DNA from: Paraglaciecola mesophila
Lineage (GTDB): Bacteria > Pseudomonadota > Gammaproteobacteria > Enterobacterales > Alteromonadaceae
Assembly (NCBI RefSeq): GCF_009906955.1
Contig: NZ_CP047656.1
Location: forward strand, 868,001-932,000
DNA: 64,000 nt
Direction of reading: 5' to 3'
A program made the translations under genes and the position numbers. Below the pieces are notes generated by a model. That model did not search any database and was not told the DNA's origin. It saw nothing but the letters and a program-made list of their open reading frames with translations. Shown piece by piece: positions 9,346 to 16,365 of this stretch; the first letter of the stretch is position 1; each line of letters starts with the position of its first letter.

Positions 9346-9966
9346 ATGCCTGATTTCGCCATTTTAGCGGTATTTATTCCGACCTTTTTCCTTGTTTCCA
9401 TCACCCCTGGTATGTGCATGACGTTAGCCATGACCCTTGGCATGAGCTTAGGCGTGCGTCGAACCTTGTGGATGATGGCCGGTGAAGTTATCGGTGTAGC
9501 GCTGGTTGCCATAGCCGCTGTGGTGGGGGTTGCCAGTGTTATGCTCAACTATCCTAGCGTATTCCAAGTGTTTAAGTGGGTCGGTGGTGCTTATTTAGCG
9601 TATTTAGGCATAAAAATGTTTCTCGCCCACGAACAGGTTACAACAGGCGAAAATATCAGTGCCACCTCCCGAGGCAAGCTCGCCTCACAGGGCTTTATTA
9701 CTGCTATTGCCAACCCAAAAGGTTGGGCCTTTATGATTAGCCTGCTGCCACCCTTTATCAGCGTGACCAAGTCTCTGTCTGGTCAACTGAGTGTGCTAGT
9801 TGGCTTGATTATGCTCAGCGAATTCCTGTGTATGTTGATCTATGCCATTGGGGGCAAAAGCTTGCGACTATTTTTAAATCGCGGCAATAACATACGCTGG
9901 ATGAACCGCATCGCAGGTATTTTATTGGTTGGCGTTGGCGGGTGGTTAGCGTTTATTCCTACTTAG
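9346..9966 (+). CDS. LysE/RhtB-family amino-acid exporter
   Basis: 206 residues, mostly hydrophobic, with about six predicted membrane helices, the usual size of this family. The diagnostic N-terminal segment FLVSITPGMCMTLAMTLGMS and the central motif GAYLAYLGIKMF are both present, as is AIANPKGWAFMISLLPPFI before the fifth helix. Family members export amino acids or homoserine lactones and related metabolites. ATG at 9346 places the first helix right at the N-terminus; upstream in-frame starts would add a non-hydrophobic leader. Substrate unknown. It converges on the DUF1643 gene. Confidence 0.88.
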   Translation: MPDFAILAVFIPTFFLVSITPGMCMTLAMTLGMSLGVRRTLWMMAGEVIGVALVAIAAVVGVASVMLNYPSVFQVFKWVGGAYLAYLGIKMFLAHEQVTTGENISATSRGKLASQGFITAIANPKGWAFMISLLPPFISVTKSLSGQLSVLVGLIMLSEFLCMLIYAIGGKSLRLFLNRGNNIRWMNRIAGILLVGVGGWLAFIPT

Positions 9967-10070
9967 TGCCTAAAGCTCAAGAGGTTTAAAAGAATAGGTA
10001 TTGTACGTTGATTGTACCCGTAATGATCTTTTAGCAAACACGAATGTAGCTTATTTGAGTTTAGCTGATG

Positions 10071-10601
10071 TTAGGCACCGATATCTGCCCAATTGAGTAC
10101 CCGTAAATCTCTATTTCCTCTGTTCCACATGCGCCCATGCCGAGGGTGTGTTCCGGAAGAAAGAGCACCAACATGGTGGGCTTTATGACCATATGACTCT
10201 AATAGCATCTTAACCTCTCGGATCCTACGCTGATAATAATCGTCTGAGATTGGAATATCACGTCCCCAGCCAAGAACGACAACACTACCTCTGCGATTAA
10301 GTTGTTCTCTGAGTACAGAATCATTTCTAAGGCCAACAATTTCTTTATAAGACTTTGCTTTAAGCACTGAAGTTTGAGGTGAAATTATTGCAAATAGGTT
10401 CAGGTAAACGACTTCCCCGAAGCCATTTTCATCAGCCCAATACGCAACCTTCCCTACAGTCGGATCAGAAACATTACTTCTTGCGATACTCGGATTACAT
10501 TGAATTACCAGCAAAACTTTACTTGAATCATTATCGATCGATACTTTTAGCATATAGCGATAAGACTGTTCAATATCGCACTCACCAAGTTGATATCCCA
10601 C
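10071..10601 (-). CDS. DUF1643-family protein
   Basis: 176 residues. The core LLVIQCNPSIARSNVSDPTV followed by EVVYLNLFAIISPQ and later SVVVLGWG is the DUF1643 pattern (NPSxA...DPT...NLFA...GWG). Biochemical function is unknown; members are often found on mobile elements. The longest frame begins at a TTG (10634) without a binding site; the GTG at 10601 has AAAGGAG six bases upstream and is preferred. It is the leftmost of a series of minus-strand genes in a probable cassette array. Confidence 0.75.
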   Translation of the reverse strand: MGYQLGECDIEQSYRYMLKVSIDNDSSKVLLVIQCNPSIARSNVSDPTVGKVAYWADENGFGEVVYLNLFAIISPQTSVLKAKSYKEIVGLRNDSVLREQLNRRGSVVVLGWGRDIPISDDYYQRRIREVKMLLESYGHKAHHVGALSSGTHPRHGRMWNRGNRDLRVLNWADIGA

Positions 10602-10684
10602 TGCATTCTCCTTTCGTGTATTACGTATCGCCAAGGAGCAAATACGACCATTGTTGAGCTATGTCCAAGTATAAATTTATAATT

Positions 10685-10804
10685 CTATTGGTAACTATTA
10701 CCATTATGCTTTAGCCGGCCATCTACATAGTGACAATTTGGCTCGCTGTGGGTCCAATGAAATAAAAGGAATACAACTAATATTAATGTAAATAGTTTAC
10801 CCAT
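10685..10804 (-). CDS. 39-residue exported or membrane-anchored small protein
   Basis: A reading frame of 40 codons: start ATG at 10804, stop TAG at 10685-10687. The product begins MGKLFTLILVVFLLFHW, a basic n-region and hydrophobic stretch like a signal peptide or single transmembrane helix, followed by a polar tail with one cysteine (EPNCHYVDGRL). AAGGA lies about 8 bases upstream of the start. It sits alone between two inverted-repeat structures on the same strand as its neighbours, which fits a short gene cassette. No family recognised. Confidence 0.55.
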   Translation of the reverse strand: MGKLFTLILVVFLLFHWTHSEPNCHYVDGRLKHNGNSYQ

Positions 10805-10827
10805 GCGCCAATCCTTCCCAAGCTTTT

Positions 10828-10940
10828 TAACGCCCACACATCTTACAAAACACGCAGGTTAAAATAGGAGCGAAGCGACTAAGCCTAGAAGTTTATTGTC
10901 CTAGCGAACGAAGCGAGAGACTTGAGTGATGTGTGCGTCC
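10828..10940. repeat. Long imperfect inverted repeat (possible attC-like cassette recombination site)
   Basis: TAACGCCCACACATC (10828-10842) faces GATGTGTGCGTCC (10928-10940). The arms pair over about 11 bases with one extrahelical C and enclose ~85 bases. The left end (TAACGCCC) resembles an attC R' box, but the far arm lacks the expected GTTA, so if this is an attC site it is degenerate. It could instead be an RNA hairpin. Confidence 0.35.
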
Positions 10941-10956
10941 GTGCTGCTAAGTCCGC

Positions 10957-11005
10957 GTCTAACATTACTATTGCACTTTTTCTTTGCGCGCAATTGGAAT
11001 AAGAC
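10957..11005 (-). repeat. attC-like site, short
   Basis: Read on the minus strand it starts four bases after the stop of the gene at 11010-11489 and ends in GTTAGAC, which fits the R' consensus GTTRRRY. The plus-strand arms GTCTAACATTACTATTGC (10957-10974) and GCAATTGGAATAAGAC (10990-11005) pair at both ends, with an unpaired middle. At about 49 bases it is slightly shorter than typical attC sites. Confidence 0.42.
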
Positions 11006-11009
11006 CTTT

Positions 11010-11489
11010 TTAAATTCTATCAATATCTGTAATCGTTTCATCATTAGCCAAGAGCTTGTTATTTTTATGCTTTAATCCGTATTTTCCTACATCTATTTTG
11101 GCATTTTCAAGATACCTATTATAGGTTGCTGCCATCAGCCATGCGCCATTCTCGTGCCCTAATTCAAACGCTCTTTTTGCTAAAAAATGTGCAAGTAGGT
11201 GGTTTTCGTTTCCCATACTTTTCAAATGTTCACCCACGTATTCAACATTAGTGTGTTGCAGAATGATAGCAGCATAAAAATAGTCCTCAGCCGTCACGAG
11301 GCCTCCATTTGAAATGGCTTCGAAAACAAATATTCTTCTTCCAATTTCATCTTTGAATTTTGGATATATTTTATTTTTCATGTTTTCTTGCGAACGTAAT
11401 TCTTGGTCAGCAAGAAAATAACTCTTTAGCTCCTCGTTTGACTGAGCAGCTACAACGCTCGATAATAAGAAAGCAAACGTGGTCGACAT
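11010..11489 (-). CDS. Exported hypothetical protein with an unusual start region
   Basis: About 159 residues from ATG 11489. It begins MSTTFAFLLSSVVAAQSNEE, a signal peptide probably cleaved after VAA or AAQ. The mature part is helical and contains repeat-like segments (LLAHFLAKRAFELGHENGAWLMAATYNRYL) reminiscent of Sel1/TPR repeats. The start is unclear: the good ribosome binding site GAGGAG (11511-11516) is 21 bases from this ATG but about 9 bases from an in-frame ATC at 11501. The longest frame (ATG 11552) would translate through an attC-like element and put a hydrophilic leader before the signal peptide. Function unknown. Confidence 0.6.
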   Translation of the reverse strand: MSTTFAFLLSSVVAAQSNEELKSYFLADQELRSQENMKNKIYPKFKDEIGRRIFVFEAISNGGLVTAEDYFYAAIILQHTNVEYVGEHLKSMGNENHLLAHFLAKRAFELGHENGAWLMAATYNRYLENAKIDVGKYGLKHKNNKLLANDETITDIDRI

Positions 11490-11520
11490 AAGTAATTTGA
11501 TAGTTGATTCTCCTCGGCTA

Positions 11521-11578
11521 TAACACCCAATTAAGCAATGTTGCCCCCTCATGGCAATGTTCGCTTTAATATTTGTTA
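11521..11578 (-). repeat. attC-like site, best candidate of the array
   Basis: The arms are TAACACCCAATTAAGCAATG... (11521-11545) and its imperfect complement (11553-11578). They pair at the outer TAACA, lose pairing in a central spacer, pair again across AAGC and ATTGCC-like segments, and leave one extra base unpaired in one arm. The loop is 7 nt. This pattern (R box, unpaired spacer, L box with extrahelical base, about 58 bp) is that of an integron attC site. On the minus strand the TAA stop of the upstream gene overlaps its first bases, as in many cassettes. Confidence 0.6.
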
Positions 11579-11941
11579 TATTTCAACTGCCTGCTCTTTG
11601 ATCATTGCTTTAAGTACCGTTTTTGCCCAATGCAGAACGTTATCTGACTCATAAACAGCGTTTTTAGCGTCAAAGGTAATCAATATTGGATATCCGCCTG
11701 AGGGACAGTATAGTTGCGGATCAAAGCCAGCCCAGAGAAGACCTAAGCTTGGTATCGTGATATTACTATCTCCGGTGCCCCAATAGCTGACTCTATTATT
11801 GAAACCTTGGTTAAATACAATGTTACCCATTGTTTTAGCGTCATCTTCAGTATCAAAACACACTGGCTCATAGTTTATGGTCGATGTGCTAGAACACGAA
11901 ATTAAGCTAAAACAAAAAAACAAAATTATATAAAGTCGCAC
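11576..11941 (-). CDS. Small lipoprotein, function unknown
   Basis: 121 residues from a GTG at 11941 with GGGAGGA five bases upstream. The N-terminus MRLYIILFFCFSLISCSSTS contains a lipobox (LISC), so the mature protein should be lipid-anchored at residue 16. The mature part has two further cysteines (EPVCFD and QLYCPSGG), which could form a disulfide. No family recognised. Its TAA stop lies inside the attC-like element at 11521-11578. Confidence 0.6.
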   Translation of the reverse strand: MRLYIILFFCFSLISCSSTSTINYEPVCFDTEDDAKTMGNIVFNQGFNNRVSYWGTGDSNITIPSLGLLWAGFDPQLYCPSGGYPILITFDAKNAVYESDNVLHWAKTVLKAMIKEQAVEI

Positions 11942-12241
11942 TTAATCCTCCCTGAAACATAACAATATTAATATCCCAAAAATTTCCGTGTTTTATACCC
12001 TGAGGCGATAACGGCGTTTTTTCCACTCTACACCTGTATTTTTTAGCATAAGCGGTAACTTATTTAACAGGTTAATTTTTTTCGAATTTATGGCTTTTAC
12101 TTGCCAGAGACGGAAAATTCCAAGAGCTTGTGGTTTAGCGGAAACAAACTTTACGTTGTGTGTATAACCAGATGTGGGAAAAGCGCAATGGTGAAGTTGA
12201 GGTTTAAAAAAACTTTAGGATGTCTTTTCAAATTCCTATGT
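11942..12241. other. Gene-poor stretch inside the probable cassette array
   Basis: About 300 AT-rich bases. A 73-codon plus-strand frame at 12101-12322 starts with TTG, lacks a binding site and has no domain-like character. The segment GGCGATAACGGCG near 12004 is nearly palindromic, and the minus strand contains TTAATATTGTTATG just before the lipoprotein's binding site, which could be the end of another attC-like site; I could not find its matching arm. Confidence 0.35.
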
Positions 12242-12379
12242 TTAGTCCCCAAAAAAGTGTTTAGAGTAAATTATATTTTCTTCTACTTTAAGTTGGAATT
12301 TGGTGGTGAAGCGGCCATATGAAACGTCGAGTGATTTACCAACAACATAATGATGTTTTTGATATCTTTCGAACCTCAT
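12242..12379 (-). CDS. 45-residue hypothetical protein (cassette-borne or remnant)
   Basis: Reading frame ATG 12379 to TAA 12242-12244. The product starts MRFERYQKHHYVVG and ends IIYSKHFFGD; it alternates hydrophobic and polar residues like beta strands and has no signal peptide. It begins 12 bases after the GTTAGGT end of the attC-like site at 12391-12453, where a cassette gene is expected. The only binding site is a weak GGGG next to the start. It could also be the N-terminal remnant of a longer gene. Confidence 0.35.
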   Translation of the reverse strand: MRFERYQKHHYVVGKSLDVSYGRFTTKFQLKVEENIIYSKHFFGD

Positions 12380-12390
12380 CCCCTAGCAGC

Positions 12391-12453
12391 ACCTAACGTC
12401 TAAATAATGTGAACTAGTTTGGCAACTATACAGCATTGTTTGCGACTAAAAAT
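12391..12453 (-). repeat. attC-like site
   Basis: Plus-strand arms ACCTAACGTCTAAATAATG (12391-12409) and CATTGTTTGCGACTAAAAAT (12434-12453) pair through GTC and AAAYAATG with a bulge. The outer box reads GTTAGGT on the minus strand, matching the attC R' consensus GTTRRRY. Length is 63 bp. It starts 6 bases after the stop of the membrane protein gene at 12460. Confidence 0.45.
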
Positions 12454-12459
12454 GACAAG

Positions 12460-13095
12460 CTAAAGTGAGTCACGTTTAACTCGCTTGTATGCTTTGGTAT
12501 CTATCCCTAACTCTCTACATGAGTGCAGCACACTCAAAAATGAAATTGCGACTAAGTCCACACCAATGCCAAATTGACCTAAGTTCTCACCAGTATAAAA
12601 CCTAAAGTCAGTGCTTAATATATTAGCCCTAAAAAATAACTCACCTTCTATTCCAACCAAAAAGCTACCTAAGCCCGTATAAGTAAAAAACACAGTCCCT
12701 GTATTTATAGTTAAAATTTGAAGAATTTGATTAAGGTAGGACAGCTCATACCCAAAGGACGACCTAGTTAACAATCTATAACCGGCGACCCCATTAAAAA
12801 CAGCGATAATTCCAAAGACAGTTAAGTCTATCAATTCTTTTGAACTTAGTAGCGCATGGATGAAGGTAATAGAAAAACCAACACTCGTTGCTATTTGCAA
12901 CCAACTTAATAACTTTAGTCTGTTTTCTATAGAAACCGTAAACTCTTCTTCGGCTTGTTTCTGAGTAGTCTCTAGTTCAGATTTTCTGCAGTTAACTTCC
13001 GACATCAAGTTTTTATAATTTTCTGGATGTGCGTCTCTATCTATCTTATTTAGAGAATCCATTAATTCATTTATTGAATATTTTGAGTAATCCAT
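12460..13095 (-). CDS. Membrane protein of unknown function with N-terminal helical domain
   Basis: 211 residues. Residues 1-55 are charged and helical (DYSKYSINELMDSLNKIDRD, then many Lys/Glu), likely a coiled coil. They are followed by several hydrophobic segments (near 63-80, 87-106, about 120-145 and 180-195) consistent with four membrane helices. The start has GGAG six bases upstream. No signal peptide and no recognised domain. It is bracketed by attC-like elements and shares the strand of its neighbours. Confidence 0.6.
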   Translation of the reverse strand: MDYSKYSINELMDSLNKIDRDAHPENYKNLMSEVNCRKSELETTQKQAEEEFTVSIENRLKLLSWLQIATSVGFSITFIHALLSSKELIDLTVFGIIAVFNGVAGYRLLTRSSFGYELSYLNQILQILTINTGTVFFTYTGLGSFLVGIEGELFFRANILSTDFRFYTGENLGQFGIGVDLVAISFLSVLHSCRELGIDTKAYKRVKRDSL

Positions 13096-13111
13096 ATATC
13101 TCCAAGAAAGC

Positions 13112-13216
13112 TATCGCCCAGCATAAATAATGGAGCAAGTTGAGCGTGTTTTTTTACGCCGTTTGTTTTGCAAAAAAAAGCGGCCTGCTTGCGGGTTCAG
13201 GTTTGATGAGTTGTTA
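13112..13216 (-). repeat. attC-like site, long form
   Basis: On the minus strand it begins TAACAACTC, overlapping the TAA stop of the lipoprotein gene at 13214, and ends near GGGCGATAGC just before the next gene's binding site. The arms TATCGCCCAGC... (13112-13139) and its partial complement (13188-13216) match at TA, TG and GCAAG positions. Internal complementary T-rich/A-rich runs could form the variable stem. About 105 bp, similar in length to VCR-type sites. The GATAG end departs from GTTAG, so it may be decayed. Confidence 0.35.
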
Positions 13217-13699
13217 TATTGCTTTGTGCCAAGCCCTCAATCCCTTTAATTCGTTGAGGGCGCTTTGTTTGTCAACTAAATACCAACCATAGGTATCATC
13301 TAATAGCATATTGTATTGGGTTTTAATTTCCTTATCAGAGGATGATTTGTGTTTCACGTTTTGGTATTTAAAGAAATATTCCTTACCCGCTTCAAAGCCA
13401 AAATCGAAATCAAGATTAGCTATTTTTATTGGTGAATTCGGTGTGAAAGATATTTCTTTCGTACCAGTAGTAATGCTAATTCTGGTGTAGCCTGGATACC
13501 CAATGCAACCTTTGTATTTACCCTCTACTCCAACTAGTAGGCAAGAATTTACCCCAGGCATATCGAACTGATAAAAGTAAGCAGATGCGTGATTTGATTC
13601 TAAATTATTTTCATAGCTAAATGTAGAACCTTGGGGGACTACCTCAGTGCTCATGCATCCTTGTAATGCCAGTAGAGTTAAAGCTATTAAAAATTTCAC
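13214..13699 (-). CDS. Putative lipoprotein, possibly DUF2846-like
   Basis: 161 residues from GTG 13699, with GAGGAA about 9 bases upstream. The N-terminus VKFLIALTLLALQGCMST has a lipobox (LQGC). The body is beta-rich: ASAYFYQFDMPG, then a short strand with VGVEGKYKGCIGYPGYTRISITTG and later FEAGKEYFFKYQ. This order resembles DUF2846 lipoproteins (a Y-x-Y/F strand, a parameter-like loop, then PGxxY), but I am not certain. An ATG at 13750 gives a longer frame that would bury the signal peptide. Confidence 0.55.
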   Translation of the reverse strand: MKFLIALTLLALQGCMSTEVVPQGSTFSYENNLESNHASAYFYQFDMPGVNSCLLVGVEGKYKGCIGYPGYTRISITTGTKEISFTPNSPIKIANLDFDFGFEAGKEYFFKYQNVKHKSSSDKEIKTQYNMLLDDTYGWYLVDKQSALNELKGLRAWHKAI

Positions 13700-13750
13700 A
13701 GTTTGAATTTCCTCGTTGCAACGTAACTCATAATATCGAAAATACCGCAT

Positions 13751-14081
13751 ATGTCACTTCTCGATTTGATGTTTATTCCGGTCATTTACAGTACTTACCT
13801 TATGGTTTTACTGAATATTTCATACCATCACCCGCTCTACTAAGCACAAAGCAGCATTATTCAATACGCCTCACTATGCCTGCTCTTTACACCTACTCCT
13901 CTATACTGACCATTAAGTACTAGAGTCTTGGGGAATCAGGGAGTTTTTTATTGGTTTAAATGAGAAGTTATGATGCACAAAGCCTATGCCAAAGTTGGCA
14001 CATGACACTGATTTGCGCGGCATATTTAATGGGGTTCTATATCCCAAAATGTAAGGTCGAGGCGCAGCTAGTGTAAATGGC
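13751..14081. other. Gene-poor gap between the cassette-like array and the two-component genes
   Basis: Roughly 330 bases. A short plus-strand frame (13666-13923) overlaps the lipoprotein antisense and is not convincing. No integrase gene or attI-like promoter structure was found here, although this is the upstream end of the array in its reading direction. Confidence 0.45.
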
Positions 14082-14729
14082 TTATTTTTCCACTAACCCG
14101 TGGTCGACGGCGTAACAAATCAGTTCAGCTAAAGATTCTATATTAAGCTTACTTTTCATATTACGCCTGTGCGCTTCAACTGTGCGAAAACTGATATTTA
14201 AAATGCGGGCGATTTCTTTACTGGATTTCCCTTGCGCCACATGAGTAAGGATCAGTTGCTCTCGCGTAGTGAGCTTTTGGCTGGTATCTCGTGCAGGTTT
14301 ATCAATCAGCATTTTGGCAATTGAGCTACTGAAATGAGTTTGCCCTTTCGCTACCGCTTTAACTGCGTAATACACCTCTTCTGACGTGGTGTCTTTAAGA
14401 ATATAACCAGATGCCCCCGCTTGTATCGAACTGGTTACGAACTCTGGGCTGTCATGCATGCTGAAAATCAGTACTTTGGTGTCTTGTAGGCTATCTGTAA
14501 TAATTTCGGTGGCATCAATACCGTTCATTGAGGGCATACTGATGTCCATTAAAATCACGTCGGGCTTTAGCGCTAACGCTTTTTCTAGGGCGTCTTTACC
14601 GTCGTGGGTCATGCCAACTATTTCTATATCGTCATAAAATGACAAACACGCGCTGAGCCCGCCTTGTACCATAGGATGATCGTCTACCAATAAAAGGCGT
14701 GTGGGTTGCTCGGTTTGTGTTTGGCTCAT
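14082..14729 (-). CDS. NarL/LuxR-family two-component response regulator
   Basis: 215 residues. The receiver domain has the acidic pair DD near residue 16, the phospho-acceptor Asp in LMDISMP (about residue 62) and the conserved Lys in GYILKD. The C-terminal LuxR-type helix-turn-helix follows near 148-205 (LTTREQLILTHVAQGKSSKEIA, RTVEAHRRNMKSKL). Its ATG overlaps the stop of the kinase gene by four bases (ATGA), so the two are translationally coupled. Neighbouring divergent TRAP genes make them the likely target (inference). Confidence 0.92.
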   Translation of the reverse strand: MSQTQTEQPTRLLLVDDHPMVQGGLSACLSFYDDIEIVGMTHDGKDALEKALALKPDVILMDISMPSMNGIDATEIITDSLQDTKVLIFSMHDSPEFVTSSIQAGASGYILKDTTSEEVYYAVKAVAKGQTHFSSSIAKMLIDKPARDTSQKLTTREQLILTHVAQGKSSKEIARILNISFRTVEAHRRNMKSKLNIESLAELICYAVDHGLVEK

Positions 14730-16120
14730 TCTGCTGGACCTTCTTTAACGGGTATTGTATTTGCGTAACTTGTTTTTGGAATGCGTGCTGTTACCTGTGT
14801 TCCTGCTTGTGACGAGTGCACATTAAACTCACCTAAATGGTATTCCACTCGCTCTGCTAAGTTACGCAAACCAATTCCATAATCATCGCCTTTACTGTTG
14901 TTGTCGGCGTCAAACCCTTGCCCATTATCCTTGATAGTTAGGGTTAACCATTTATCTTTTATGGTCATTTCTATATTCACTTCGCTGGCGCGTGCGTGTT
15001 TTTGCACATTGATCAGTGATTCTTGCACCACTCGATACAAGGTCGTACTAATGCTGTTTTGCACCAATTTACGTACCGCCGGTTTTGTTACATTCACCGT
15101 GATACCTGTTTGTTCACTAAACTCAGTGGCCAGTGCATCCATTGCAGCTGATAAGCCTAATTCATCTAATATTCTTGGATGCAGATGATGAGAGATACGG
15201 CGAATTTCACTGATCGCATCTTGCAGATTGCTTTGTGCATGCTCCAGCGGTTGTGGTTTGTCTAACTTGACTTTTTTAAGCCACAAACCCGTCGCTTCTA
15301 ACGAGTACTTAATTGAGACTAAGACCTGCACAATGCCATCGTGTAATTCTCGAGAAATATGGCGGCGCTCTTCTTCTTGCATGTTGATGATCTTTAGCCC
15401 TAACTCGCTGATCTTTTGATCGGTCTTTTTCTTTTGGCTCAAATTCAGGATCAAGCCCAGCAAGAAAATAACAAAGATAGATGACATCGCAACGACTAAA
15501 ATGATTTGCTTGGTTTTATTGATGTGTTGGTCAATTTCACGCTGTAGTTTATTCAATTGGCTGTTCACGTCATCTAAGTAAACTCCAGTGCCAATCATCC
15601 AGTTCCATTTTTCAAGATAAACTGAATAGCCCATTTTCTCTGACATTTCATCAGCCGATGGCTTACGCCAAGGATAACGGTGAAAGCCCCCACCCGCTTT
15701 GGCATTTTCAATGAGTATTTGAATGGTTTTATCGCCATTTTCACCTTCAAGCTCCCACCAATTTTGTCCCACACGATACGGCTCTTTCGGATGCACGACA
15801 CCATTACCTTCACCATCGTAGACAAAGAAATAACCGTCGTTACCACTGTATGTCATATCGTGGATGATTTCTGTTACTTGTGCTTTTGCTTCATCATCGT
15901 CATTTACACTGTTTTCATACGCATCTGACATAGCTGAAACAGCGAGTAAGGTGTAGTTTTTAAGTTCTCGATGTTTTTGCTCAATAAGAAAACTTTCTAA
16001 CGTGTCTACACTTTGGTTCGATAGATCTCGGTATTCATCCGTCACCAAAAAGTAGGTCAAAATAGAGGTTAACACCACTTGCAGTACCGCAATAAACAGT
16101 AGTCGAAAGGGTAAAGTCAT
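14726..16120 (-). CDS. Cache-domain sensor histidine kinase (HisKA_3 type)
   Basis: 464 residues. A membrane helix (about 5-27) is followed by a periplasmic single-Cache domain to about 200 (GYFFVYDGEGNGVVHP, later WMIGTGVYLDDV), a second helix (203-225), a HisKA_3 dimerisation region with the phospho-acceptor His in ISRELHDGIVQVL (about 258), and an HATPase domain (N-box near NVQKHARA, G-boxes DNGQGF and GIGLRNLAERV). sCache_2 kinases of this layout sense small carboxylates or similar ligands and often regulate TRAP uptake. It is the first gene of a two-gene operon and diverges from dctP. Confidence 0.92.
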   Translation of the reverse strand: MTLPFRLLFIAVLQVVLTSILTYFLVTDEYRDLSNQSVDTLESFLIEQKHRELKNYTLLAVSAMSDAYENSVNDDDEAKAQVTEIIHDMTYSGNDGYFFVYDGEGNGVVHPKEPYRVGQNWWELEGENGDKTIQILIENAKAGGGFHRYPWRKPSADEMSEKMGYSVYLEKWNWMIGTGVYLDDVNSQLNKLQREIDQHINKTKQIILVVAMSSIFVIFLLGLILNLSQKKKTDQKISELGLKIINMQEEERRHISRELHDGIVQVLVSIKYSLEATGLWLKKVKLDKPQPLEHAQSNLQDAISEIRRISHHLHPRILDELGLSAAMDALATEFSEQTGITVNVTKPAVRKLVQNSISTTLYRVVQESLINVQKHARASEVNIEMTIKDKWLTLTIKDNGQGFDADNNSKGDDYGIGLRNLAERVEYHLGEFNVHSSQAGTQVTARIPKTSYANTIPVKEGPAE

Positions 16121-16225
16121 ATGAGAGCAGCCTTGAGGTCGAGCTTAATTAGCATGTTAATGTATTGTAAATATCAAATTCGAATTATTTCAGGCTTTGC
16201 GCTAGCGCGCTAACCTATTTCTACT

Positions 16226-16241
16226 TAGGTATATCTACCTA
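16226..16241. promoter_or_regulatory. Inverted repeat, candidate response-regulator operator
   Basis: TAGGTA (16226-16231) and TACCTA (16236-16241) form a perfect 6-bp dyad with a 4-bp spacer, inside CTTAGGTATATCTACCTAG. It lies in the 245-base divergent region between the sensor-kinase operon and dctP, the expected position for autoregulation and TRAP control by the NarL-type regulator. This is inference from position and symmetry only. A GCGCTAGCGCGC stretch lies ~25 bases to the left. Confidence 0.45.
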
Positions 16242-16365
16242 GTTAAAATGGGCATTCATACGAATAGTTACACAGACACAAACATTTAACATTCCTCTAA
16301 CAGTTTTTCACTTGATGTTAGCAATTTAGCCAAGTGACTTTTTAAACGCTTAAGAGGAACCCTCA

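Noticed and set aside
10634..10934. CRISPR-like or terminator interpretation of the repeated GCGAAGCG motifs near 10870-10915
   Set aside because: Only two short direct copies without regular spacing; no spacers of constant length and no cas genes.
12101..12322. 73-codon plus-strand frame in the cassette-like region
   Set aside because: Starts with TTG without a binding site, opposes the strand of all neighbours and shows no domain-like pattern.
14082..16120. Integron integrase or recombinase in the genes next to the cassette-like array
   Set aside because: These genes are clearly a NarL-type regulator and a Cache kinase; no tyrosine-recombinase motifs were found anywhere in the window.
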